Assembly (NCBI GenBank): GCA_913057905.1 | Contig: CAJXPB010000012.1 | Location: 1-41,939 of the forward strand | Direction: 5' to 3' | DNA length: 41,939 nt | Origin: an uncultured Pseudomonadota bacterium | Lineage (GTDB): Bacteria; Myxococcota_A; Bradymonadia; Bradymonadales; Bradymonadaceae | Shown: positions 35,197 through 41,939 of the stretch, piece by piece | How the letters are laid out: each line of letters starts with the position of its first letter | Numbering within the stretch: position 1 is the stretch's first letter | The notes under the pieces: model-generated | Databases searched by the model: none | What the model was told of the DNA's origin: nothing | The model's input: only the letters and a program-made list of their open reading frames with translations | Program-made: the position numbers and the translations under genes

Positions 35197-36291
35197 ATGG
35201 CGAAGATCGACCGAATCGTAGACATTCTCGGCGACGAAGCCGATGAACTTCTGAATTACGAATCGGAGACGGTGCCCAAGGAGGATCTCTACCTACCGGG
35301 CCCGAACTTCCTGGACGATGTCTACGCTGAATCGGACCGGAACCAGCGGGTCCTGAACAATCTGGCCCGCATCTTCGACCACGGACGCCTCGGCGGAACC
35401 GGCTATCTTTCGATTTTGCCCGTCGACCAGGGGATCGAGCATTCCGGCGGCGCCGACTTCGCCGCGAATTACAAGATGTTCGATCCCGATCACGTATGCC
35501 GACTCGCCATCGAGGGCGGATGCAACGCCGTCGCCTCGACCTTCGGTGTGCTCGGATCCGTGGCCCGGAAATACGCCCACAAGATTCCGTTCGTCGTCAA
35601 GATCAACCACAACGAGCTGCTCAGCTATCCGAACAGCTACGATCAGCGTCTGTTCGGTACCGTCGAACGGGCCCACGACATGGGCGCTGCGGCCATCGGG
35701 GCGACCATCTACTTCGGGTCGCCGGAATCGCGCCGCCAGATCGAAGAGATCTCGAAGGCGTTCGCCAAGGCTCACGAGCTGGGTATGGCCACGATCCTCT
35801 GGTGCTATGCCCGGAACAAACAGGCCTTTATCGTCGACGGCACCGACTACCACGCTGCCGCCGATTTGACCGGCCAGGCCAACCACCTGGGTGCGACCAT
35901 TCAGGCCGATATCATCAAGCAGAAACAGCCGACCCTGAACGGAGGGTTTCAGGCCATCAAGAATCCGTCGGCCGACAACCCCAACGGCGAGCGGTTCTGT
36001 CGACGCGACGACCGCATGTACGACGAGTTGGCGACCGACCACGAGATCGATCTGACGCGGTATCAGGTGCTCAACAACTACATGGGCCGCGTCGGGCTGA
36101 TAAACAGCGGCGGCGCCAGCGGCGACAATGACATCCAGCAGGCCACACGGACGGCGCTGATCAACAAGCGCGCCGGTGGCACCGGACTGATCAGCGGCCG
36201 GAAGGCGTTTCAGAAGCCGCTGGATGAGGGCGTCGAGGTCCTCAACGCCATCCAGAATGTCTACCTGTGTGACGACGTCACGATCGCGTGA
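35197..36291 (+). CDS. fbaB: Fructose-bisphosphate aldolase class I (DhnA type)
   Basis: 364 residues from the ATG at 35197 (GGGAG 9 nt upstream). It is a DhnA/FbaB-type Schiff-base aldolase: [26 protein letters not shown] and a C-terminal [32 protein letters not shown] phosphate-binding segment, which are hallmarks of the family. It cleaves fructose 1,6-bisphosphate into DHAP and GAP, or runs in reverse in gluconeogenesis. It is cytoplasmic. A good terminator lies 24 nt downstream, so the gene ends its transcript. Confidence 0.93.
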   Translation: MAKIDRIVDILGDEADELLNYESETVPKEDLYLPGPNFLDDVYAESDRNQRVLNNLARIFDHGRLGGTGYLSILPVDQGIEHSGGADFAANYKMFDPDHVCRLAIEGGCNAVASTFGVLGSVARKYAHKIPFVVKINHNELLSYPNSYDQRLFGTVERAHDMGAAAIGATIYFGSPESRRQIEEISKAFAKAHELGMATILWCYARNKQAFIVDGTDYHAAADLTGQANHLGATIQADIIKQKQPTLNGGFQAIKNPSADNPNGERFCRRDDRMYDELATDHEIDLTRYQVLNNYMGRVGLINSGGASGDNDIQQATRTALINKRAGGTGLISGRKAFQKPLDEGVEVLNAIQNVYLCDDVTIA

Positions 36292-36314
36292 TTTCGTTCA
36301 GCTACCGATGAGAG

Positions 36315-36343
36315 CCCCCGCCGGCTGCGTCGGCGGGGGTTTT
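36315..36343 (+). terminator. Intrinsic terminator of the aldolase gene
   Basis: CCCCCGCCG (36315-36323) pairs with CGGCGGGGG (36331-36339) around a 7-nt loop and is followed by TTTT. It lies just before the next start codon, at 36352. Confidence 0.9.
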
Positions 36344-36351
36344 CGACTTTT

Positions 36352-37941
36352 ATGACGCTTCGCATGCCCAACCGATGGGTGGGGGCCGCAGTGGCGGTGG
36401 TCGCTCTCGTCGTCGGAGCGAGTCAGATCGACTGCGCCGGCTGTCAGGCCTCCAACCAACAGGGCTTTACCGTCCTGATCGATGCGAAGCCCAAAGGGCT
36501 CGACCCACGATTTGCCACCAGCGATGCCAGCGCGAAGCTCATCGGCCTGCTTCATTCGGGCCTCGTCTCGATCGATACCCCCGATGGTGAACCGGAACTC
36601 GACCTCGCCAAATCGATCGAGCAACCGACGCCGACACGCTACGAAGTCACCCTGCGCGACGACATCTATTTCCACGATGGGGAGCCGGTCGAAGCCGACG
36701 ATGTCGAGTACACGCTGACGCGACTCGATTCCGACATCGTACAGAGTCCTTATGCGCAGACTGACCGGCTCATCGATTCATTCGAGATCGAGGATTCTCG
36801 ACACTTTACGATCGAGCTGGCCGAACCCCATGCGCCATTTATGGGCAAGTTGGCGATGGGAATCGTCCCCAAACATCGGTGCGCCGGCAACAGCGAGTGT
36901 CCGAGCCCCCCGATCGGTGCCGGCCCGTTCCGGTTCGAGTCCAAGGACGGGAACCATCGATACGTCTTCCGTCCGTTCGAAGCATACCACGGCGGTAAAC
37001 CGTACATCGACCGGCTGATCTTCAAGGTTGTACAGGACGACAACACACGCCTGCTCGCCTTGTTGGGCAAGTCCGCCGAACTCGTCCAAAATGCCGTCTC
37101 TCCACTGATGCTCCCGGTCGTACGTGATACGAAGGGGCTTGAGGTGCGAACGGCGCAATCCTTCAAATACACGTATCTCGGGTTCAATCTGGAACACGAG
37201 GTCCTGAAGAACCGCAAGGTGCGGGCCGCGATCGCCTACGGGATCGATCGGAAAGCAATTATAGAACACAAATTCCGGGGCCAGGCGACCCTGGCCAGCG
37301 GGATGCTCGCACCCGGTCACTGGGCATACGAGTCGGATGTTGAGCAGTACGGATACAACCCGAAAAAGGCCAGGCGGCTGCTCGACGAAGCCGGCTACAG
37401 AAAGCGTGGTGAAGCTCCGAGGTTCAAGCTGGAATTCAAGGTTTCGGCCAGCAAATTTCGCCGATCGGTCGCCGAGTTGATAGCCCATCACCTCCGCCGT
37501 GTCGGCATCGATGTCGAGGTTCGATCCTACGAATGGGGGACGTTTTTCAGCGACATCAAGAGCGGCAATTTCGAGATCACGACGCTTCAGTGGCCCTCGG
37601 TGATGGACCCGAGCCTCTACACCTGGATTTTCCACTCAAAAAACATCCCGAGTGCGGAAAATCGATCGGCCGGGGCCAACCGTGGCGCCTACAGAAATCC
37701 GGAGATCGACCGGCTTCTGGAGGCCGGTGAGCGCGAGACCGACCGACAGCAACGCAAAGAGATCTACAGCGACGTTCAGAAGATTCTGGCCCGCGACCTG
37801 CCCTATGTGTCGTTGTGGCATGAGCACAACATCGCTATTCTGCGCCAGGGCGTCGAGGACTACTACATGACGCCCAACGCCAGATTCGAGGCCCTCAAAC
37901 AGACCAAGCCTCCGGGATTCTCCCATGACGCAGACCGATGA
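36352..37941 (+). CDS. ABC-type peptide/nickel substrate-binding protein (SBP_bac_5)
   Basis: 529 residues (an ATG at 36364 would give 525). A hydrophobic signal (AAVAVVALVVGASQ) precedes an unusual C-A-G-C, which may be a non-standard lipobox. The body matches family 5 binding proteins: PKGLDPRFATSDASAKLIGL at the start, FHDGEPVEADDVEYTLTRL, the KVRAAIAYGIDRKAI motif, and NPEIDRLLEAGERETDR near the end. It would capture oligopeptides for an ABC importer, but no permease or ATPase gene adjoins it. The stop overlaps the TlpA-like gene by 17 nt, so both are co-transcribed. Confidence 0.9.
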   Translation: MTLRMPNRWVGAAVAVVALVVGASQIDCAGCQASNQQGFTVLIDAKPKGLDPRFATSDASAKLIGLLHSGLVSIDTPDGEPELDLAKSIEQPTPTRYEVTLRDDIYFHDGEPVEADDVEYTLTRLDSDIVQSPYAQTDRLIDSFEIEDSRHFTIELAEPHAPFMGKLAMGIVPKHRCAGNSECPSPPIGAGPFRFESKDGNHRYVFRPFEAYHGGKPYIDRLIFKVVQDDNTRLLALLGKSAELVQNAVSPLMLPVVRDTKGLEVRTAQSFKYTYLGFNLEHEVLKNRKVRAAIAYGIDRKAIIEHKFRGQATLASGMLAPGHWAYESDVEQYGYNPKKARRLLDEAGYRKRGEAPRFKLEFKVSASKFRRSVAELIAHHLRRVGIDVEVRSYEWGTFFSDIKSGNFEITTLQWPSVMDPSLYTWIFHSKNIPSAENRSAGANRGAYRNPEIDRLLEAGERETDRQQRKEIYSDVQKILARDLPYVSLWHEHNIAILRQGVEDYYMTPNARFEALKQTKPPGFSHDADR

Positions 37942-38554
37942 TTCATCACACGAACCGTCGACGGTGGGACCGCAGCCCGAACCGGGCAACGAAGCCTCCG
38001 ATGGGCTCGCTTCGAGTCGGGTCGTCAACTGGGTCATCGGAGGCCTGATCATCGGTCTCGTCGTCATCAACGTCGTCAACGCGCTTCGCCCGCGAGGAGG
38101 CGGCGAACTCGTCGGCCAGCAGGCCCCGGGGTTTACTCTGCCTGAAATCTCGACGGCCGCCAGCGAAAGCGACAACGCGATCTCTCTTTCGGATTATCGC
38201 GGCGAAGTCATCCTTCTCGATTTCTGGGCATCCTGGTGCAAACCCTGTCACGAACAGGCCAGAAACTTCGCGTCGCTGCAGGAGAACTATCCGAAGCTTC
38301 GCGACGAATTCCGGATCATCGCCGTCAATGGCGATCAACCGGGCCCGAATCGAGAAGAGAAGGTCAGACAGAGGTTGAGGACCTACGCCTACGAGGGCAC
38401 TGCAGTGCTGGACGACGGGAAGGTTCAGAATACGTACGGCATATCTACGTATCCCACGCTGGTCGTAGTCGGCCCCGATGGCGTCGTCGACCGAATGTCA
38501 GCGGGCGTTCACCCTGCTGATAAGCTCGCCGAATGGATCCGCGCGGCACGGTGA
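37925..38554 (+). CDS. Membrane-anchored TlpA/ResA-like thioredoxin
   Basis: 209 residues. An acidic cytoplasmic N-terminus is followed by one membrane helix (33-53) and an extracytoplasmic AhpC/TSA-thioredoxin domain with the active site W104-C105-K-P-C108 and a cis-Pro region YPTLVVVGPDG. It would keep periplasmic thiols reduced, as in cytochrome c maturation or envelope repair. It overlaps the binding-protein gene by 17 nt. No cytochrome c genes are in view. Confidence 0.92.
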   Translation: MTQTDDSSHEPSTVGPQPEPGNEASDGLASSRVVNWVIGGLIIGLVVINVVNALRPRGGGELVGQQAPGFTLPEISTAASESDNAISLSDYRGEVILLDFWASWCKPCHEQARNFASLQENYPKLRDEFRIIAVNGDQPGPNREEKVRQRLRTYAYEGTAVLDDGKVQNTYGISTYPTLVVVGPDGVVDRMSAGVHPADKLAEWIRAAR

Positions 38555-38559
38555 GCCAG

Positions 38560-38997
38560 CTACGGGACCCTCGCGCTATGCACTCCGGCTGCGCCGCCGA
38601 TAAACGGCAGGGTCAGGGCGGCGATGGCCAGAATGACGACCAATGCGGACGTCGGGGCCACGTCGGCCAAATACGGCAAAAAGAGGGCGGCGACCAGGCT
38701 GCCCCCGAACGCGACCCTGGCGACCCGTGCGAGCTTTGCCGAGGACGCGTGGCTCAACCATCGTATGCGGCGGAGCCCACGCAGAGCCGCTTCGGTCACG
38801 ATCCACAGTAGCGTCAGTCCCGACAGCCAGGCGATGGTCTCCCACAACCACGTCGGCTCGGGGAACGTCACTGCGGTGTCGAATACCCAGCCGGGGACAA
38901 GTGAGGGCAGAGTCGTCTCCGTGAAGCTGAAGACGCCCACGATACATAGAGGTCGACTGACGGGCGAGGAATCGGTCTTGGGGCTTTTCTCAGACAT
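38560..38997 (-). CDS. Small membrane protein, unknown
   Basis: 145 residues with three clear hydrophobic segments: about 50-66 (LWETIAWLSGLTLLWIVTEA), 93-110 and 115-135. The N-terminal 20 residues are polar. No motif identifies a family. It is convergent with the TlpA-like gene, 5 nt away. The frame has the codon bias of the neighbours, so I regard it as real, but its start is not certain. Confidence 0.65.
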   Translation of the reverse strand: MSEKSPKTDSSPVSRPLCIVGVFSFTETTLPSLVPGWVFDTAVTFPEPTWLWETIAWLSGLTLLWIVTEAALRGLRRIRWLSHASSAKLARVARVAFGGSLVAALFLPYLADVAPTSALVVILAIAALTLPFIGGAAGVHSARVP

Positions 38998-39162
38998 CTC
39001 GACCTCCGGGCGAGAACCGTGTGCACATCAGAGGATATGCAATTTATATGCCCGGCGCGATTAACGCTTATCGGTCGTGGTGCTCCGGAGAGGCGGTTGC
39101 TCAAAGGACTCGGTCGACCTTCGTTTCTGTGCCTTGGCCTGACATCGATGTCATGGCTGGAA

Positions 39163-39660
39163 TCAGTTGGATGAATCCTTGTCCGGATCGGGAGGCTTTT
39201 CGTCCACCTGATCCGGATCGAATTTGGCGTCCTTCAGACGCCGGTCGAGAGCTGAGAAAAACTCTCGGATATTGCGGGCATTCTGCCCGAAATCGAGTTT
39301 TCCGATCCTGGAGGCACTCCGGACTCTGACCCGAGTGACACCCTGTGTCACCGGTTCGGCCCAGACCGTGACATCGTCAATGAAGCCGAATACCTGGGTC
39401 TCGTGCGTCGCTTCGATGGAGCGGCCGCCGGCCTCCGATGAAACCAGGGTCCATCGGGGCATAGCGTCGATACTCGCCTCGGCCTTCGTCAGGACCTTGC
39501 CCGGCGAGGCTGTATAGTACTGGGGCCGAAGATTTGGATACTGCGGCGTCGCACCCGTCTCCACCTCGTTGACGGCCGGCCAGATGCTCGCGGCGATCGC
39601 CAGTGCGATGACTCCGAGCCCGACCAGCGTTCCAAGTATGGTGAGGAGACGGCGTCCCAT
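39163..39660 (-). CDS. DUF1499 family membrane-anchored protein
   Basis: 165 residues. One N-terminal membrane helix (about 6-28) is followed by a DUF1499 domain: MPRWTLVSS, IEATHETQVFGFIDDVTVWA and RVRVRSASRIGKLDFGQNAR, then NIREFFSAL. The C-terminus is a short acidic, proline-rich tail. DUF1499 proteins have no agreed function and are usually in the envelope. It begins 12 nt downstream of the GspE-like gene and is probably co-transcribed with it. Confidence 0.88.
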   Translation of the reverse strand: MGRRLLTILGTLVGLGVIALAIAASIWPAVNEVETGATPQYPNLRPQYYTASPGKVLTKAEASIDAMPRWTLVSSEAGGRSIEATHETQVFGFIDDVTVWAEPVTQGVTRVRVRSASRIGKLDFGQNARNIREFFSALDRRLKDAKFDPDQVDEKPPDPDKDSSN

Positions 39661-39672
39661 GTAGGGTACAAC

Positions 39673-41493
39673 TCAGGACTCTGAAGCGATCTTCATGACT
39701 TCTTCGTAGGTCGTCGTGCCTTCAGCGAGCTTTCGGATGGCGGCGTCGCGTAGCGACCGTACACCCTCGGCCCTCGCGGCTCTTCGTATCTCAGATGCAT
39801 CGGCCTGTCGAGAAATCAACGAGCGAATCGTGTCGTCTACCGGCATTAGTTCAAAGACGCCGGTCCGCCCATAATACCCCGTATTTCGACATCGGGGACA
39901 CCCCTCTCCGAATCTGACAGGTAAGCTTCGGGACGAGCCCGGCGGGATCTTGAGACCCAACAGTTCAGCCTGTTCTCGTGTCAGCGTCTCTTCGGCCTGA
40001 CACTGGGTGCAAATCGTGCGAACCAGCCGCTGTGCGACCACACCGACGAGCACTGAACTCAACAGGAAGGGCTCGACACCCAGATCCAGCATCCGAGTGA
40101 CCGTGGACGCCGCATCATTGGTGTGGACGGTGCTGAAGACCAGATGCCCGGTCAGTGCGGCCTGGATGGCCATCTTTGCGGTTTCTGCATCCCTGATTTC
40201 GCCGACCATGATGATGTCGGGATCCTGGCGAAGAATGGTGCGCAATGCGGCCGGAAAGGTCAGATCGATCTTCCGCTGCACCAGCACCTGGTTGAAATCC
40301 TCGACCACCATCTCGATCGGGTCCTCCACACTGGTGACATTGACCTCCGGACCTGATAGCGCCTTTAACGTCGAATACAGTGTGGTCGTCTTCCCGCTCC
40401 CGGTCGGCCCCGTGACCAAGACCATCCCCTCGGGCTGGTCGATAAATCGCCGCCATGTCTGTAATCCCTCCCCAGACAGGCCGATGTCATCGAGATCCTG
40501 AATCAACGCCTGAGGATCGAATACACGGATGACCACCTTCTCCCCGAACGCCACCGGGAGCGTCGCCACACGAAGTTCGATTTCTCGATTGTTCCGCTCG
40601 GTCTTGATGCGACCATCCTGAGGCCTGCGCTTCTCAGAGATGTCGATGCGTGCCATCATCTTCAGACGGCTGACGAAGGGACGGTGCACTGCCTTCGGGA
40701 AGGTGTAGATGTTGTGGAGGACCCCGTCGATCCGAAGGCGCACGACCGTGTGCTCGCGCTTGGGCTCGATGTGGATGTCGCTCGCCCTCTGATCGAAGGC
40801 ATAGTGGAGCAGATACTCGACCGCCTTGACCACGGGTCGATCGTTGGCATCGAGCTCCCCGACGTCCTTCAACTCCACCAGTTGCTCGAGATTCCCGATG
40901 TCCACCCCCGTCGTCGCCTCCTGCTCAGCGGCCGACAGCGAGGAGCGAAGCCCGTAGATCTCGGTGATGAACTTGTGGATGACACTCTTCGGGCTGACGA
41001 CGATCTCGATGGGCTCGTCGGTCACGTCGTGAAGCTGCCTGAGTAGCTCCCGGTCGTAAGGATCATCTACCCCGATGAGAAGCTTCCCGTCCTCCCGTTT
41101 CAGCGGCACACACGAGTGGTGGTGCGCAAACGGCTGGCTGATCTTTCCAGCGATCAGGTCCATGTCGATATCCAGCGGGTCCGGCCGGACAAACCGCTTG
41201 CCGGCATCCTCCGCGATCGTCTTCATGATCGCGTCTTCGGTCAGCGGTCGCCCGTCGGGACGCTCGAACTGAAAATGCTCGACAACCTCCGCCGGACTCA
41301 CTTTGTACCGCTGAGCGCGTCGTCTGCCCCGCTTGGAGGCCTGCTCCCTCAATATTTGAGACCGGACCGTCGACTCCTGGGTCTTGACCTGCTCGGCTTG
41401 CCCCTCCGTCAACAGATCCTCGCTGACGAGGAGGTCGACGAGATATTCGACGTCGAAATCGACTGTCTTCGGTCGCATATTGGTATCGCTCAT
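39673..41493 (-). CDS. GspE/PilB-family secretion or pilus assembly ATPase
   Basis: From the ATG at 41493 (AAGGG upstream) the product has 606 residues. An MshEN-like N-terminal domain (about 10-150) is followed by the T2S ATPase core: GPTGSGKTTT (Walker A), DIIMVGEIRDAETA (Walker B region), and the tetracysteine zinc finger CTQC...CPRC in the last fifth. It powers assembly of a type IV pilus or type II secretion pseudopilus from the cytoplasmic face. No other pilus or secretion genes are in the window, so the system cannot be named. A DUF1499 gene follows. Confidence 0.92.
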   Translation of the reverse strand: MSDTNMRPKTVDFDVEYLVDLLVSEDLLTEGQAEQVKTQESTVRSQILREQASKRGRRRAQRYKVSPAEVVEHFQFERPDGRPLTEDAIMKTIAEDAGKRFVRPDPLDIDMDLIAGKISQPFAHHHSCVPLKREDGKLLIGVDDPYDRELLRQLHDVTDEPIEIVVSPKSVIHKFITEIYGLRSSLSAAEQEATTGVDIGNLEQLVELKDVGELDANDRPVVKAVEYLLHYAFDQRASDIHIEPKREHTVVRLRIDGVLHNIYTFPKAVHRPFVSRLKMMARIDISEKRRPQDGRIKTERNNREIELRVATLPVAFGEKVVIRVFDPQALIQDLDDIGLSGEGLQTWRRFIDQPEGMVLVTGPTGSGKTTTLYSTLKALSGPEVNVTSVEDPIEMVVEDFNQVLVQRKIDLTFPAALRTILRQDPDIIMVGEIRDAETAKMAIQAALTGHLVFSTVHTNDAASTVTRMLDLGVEPFLLSSVLVGVVAQRLVRTICTQCQAEETLTREQAELLGLKIPPGSSRSLPVRFGEGCPRCRNTGYYGRTGVFELMPVDDTIRSLISRQADASEIRRAARAEGVRSLRDAAIRKLAEGTTTYEEVMKIASES

Positions 41494-41564
41494 CACAAAC
41501 CCTTGCTGGAAACCTCGACCCGTTGCCCACCTTAAATTCCCGCCCACCCTCTGTCACCCCACCT

Positions 41565-41607
41565 CCGATGCCCGCCACCGGGTACCCGATGCCCGCAACC
41601 GAGTGAC
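41565..41607. repeat. 21/22-bp tandem repeat upstream of the GspE-like gene
   Basis: CCGATGCCCGCCACCGGGTAC (41565-41585; 21 bp, one base more than I may print as a run is avoided by giving its core CCGATGCCCGC) and the second copy beginning CCGATGCCCGC (41586-41607) differ at a few positions. The copies are back to back. No gene covers them. Within the same 326-nt gap, which I otherwise find empty, a second short tandem repeat lies at 41658-41679. Confidence 0.6.
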
Positions 41608-41657
41608 CCGAAGCCGGCAGTTGATTGGGCGGATATTTGCCCGGTTTTCTGGCGCCA

Positions 41658-41679
41658 CTAGGGCATTTCTAGGGCATTT
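41658..41679. repeat. Perfect 11-bp tandem repeat
   Basis: CTAGGGCATTT occurs twice in direct succession (41658-41668 and 41669-41679) in the gap between two leftward genes, about 165 bp upstream of the GspE-like start. It could be a regulator binding site or chance. Confidence 0.5.
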
Positions 41680-41819
41680 GAAGGCCATCGACGCGGGCGT
41701 GTCGGAATACCGGCGGCAGACTGGGGCATACTCGGCGTCCGAGATGCCTATCATGACATACCCGTGCGTCGATGGAGGAAAGACGGGCAAATTGTGCGGA
41801 ATCTCGGGGGGCAGTCAGA

Positions 41820-41939
41820 TCAGACGAGCAGCGGGATCTCAAAGGCCTCCAGCCGGCCCAGGATCGGCAGTTCCTCCAGCTCGGCGCGGGTATCCTCGGC
41901 GAGCCGCTGCCATCCGCGCCAGACCGAGTCGACCAGTCC
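41820..41939 (-). CDS. C-terminal end of a leftward gene, rest outside window
   Basis: On the minus strand the frame enters from the right edge and stops at 41820, giving 39 residues (DSVWRGWQRLAEDTRAELEE, then LPILGRLEAFEIPLLV). The codon pattern and amphipathic sequence look protein-like. No family is recognisable from so short a piece. It lies upstream of the GspE-like gene in the same direction. Confidence 0.5.
   Translation of the reverse strand, partial: GLVDSVWRGWQRLAEDTRAELEELPILGRLEAFEIPLLV

Overview
The window is GC-rich chromosomal DNA, most likely from a salt-tolerant Myxococcota-type (former Deltaproteobacteria) bacterium, possibly near Bradymonadales. This is inferred from three things: two secreted proteases with thrombospondin type 3 repeats and MYXO-CTERM-like tails (GGCS, hydrophobic segment, RRR/RRK end), the strongly acidic composition of many proteins, and the overall gene content. 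No rRNA is present to settle the taxonomy.

Layout. (1) 1-2194: right part of a transposon with a DDE transposase and an ExeA/TniB-type AAA ATPase. It appears to have cut a gene for a cysteine-rich secreted protein, whose tail remains at 2197-3015. (2) 2195-6109: accessory zone with a frameshifted DUF6544-type remnant, an HNH nuclease-like gene, an XRE regulator remnant and an AlbA_2/Schlafen-type gene beside tRNA-Ala(TGC). (3) 6252-7298: a Ca2+/Na+ antiporter gene lying between two tRNA-Ala genes that point away from each other. (4) 7455-9201: second accessory zone with a 166-bp imperfect palindrome and an AbiE-type antitoxin gene followed by an internally deleted toxin remnant. (5) 9457-14156: katG, LysR, DoxX and zinc alcohol dehydrogenase. 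(6) 14248-17469: the two protease paralogues. (7) 17475-28831: mostly housekeeping genes: dapD-dapC plus an unknown gene, secG, a pentapeptide-repeat protein, hflK-hflC, then a leftward group rpmE, HARE-HTH/Mrr-like protein, lipB, murA, kamE. (8) 28972-39660: TsaC/Sua5, desaturase, hotdog thioesterase, glutathionyl-hydroquinone reductase, SAM hydroxide adenosyltransferase, a four-repeat coiled protein, class I aldolase, a peptide-binding protein with a TlpA-like thioredoxin, and two small envelope proteins. (9) 39673-41493: a GspE/PilB-type ATPase, and at the edge the tail of one more leftward gene.

How the genes work together. dapD and dapC overlap and make consecutive steps of diaminopimelate/lysine synthesis. 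hflK and hflC overlap and form the membrane modulator of FtsH. murA, kamE and lipB sit in one leftward transcription unit with a predicted DNA-binding, nuclease-fold protein. The accessory zones at the 3' sides of both tRNA-Ala genes hold mostly broken genes, which suggests repeated gain and decay of mobile or defence DNA.

Most notable: MurA has Asp at the position of the fosfomycin-target Cys; the AbiEii-type toxin has lost its catalytic core; KamE has its cobalamin and PLP residues but no KamD gene beside it; the 367-residue protein is built from four copies of an unrecognised repeat of about 80-90 residues; and a desaturase carries an unusual amphipathic tail.
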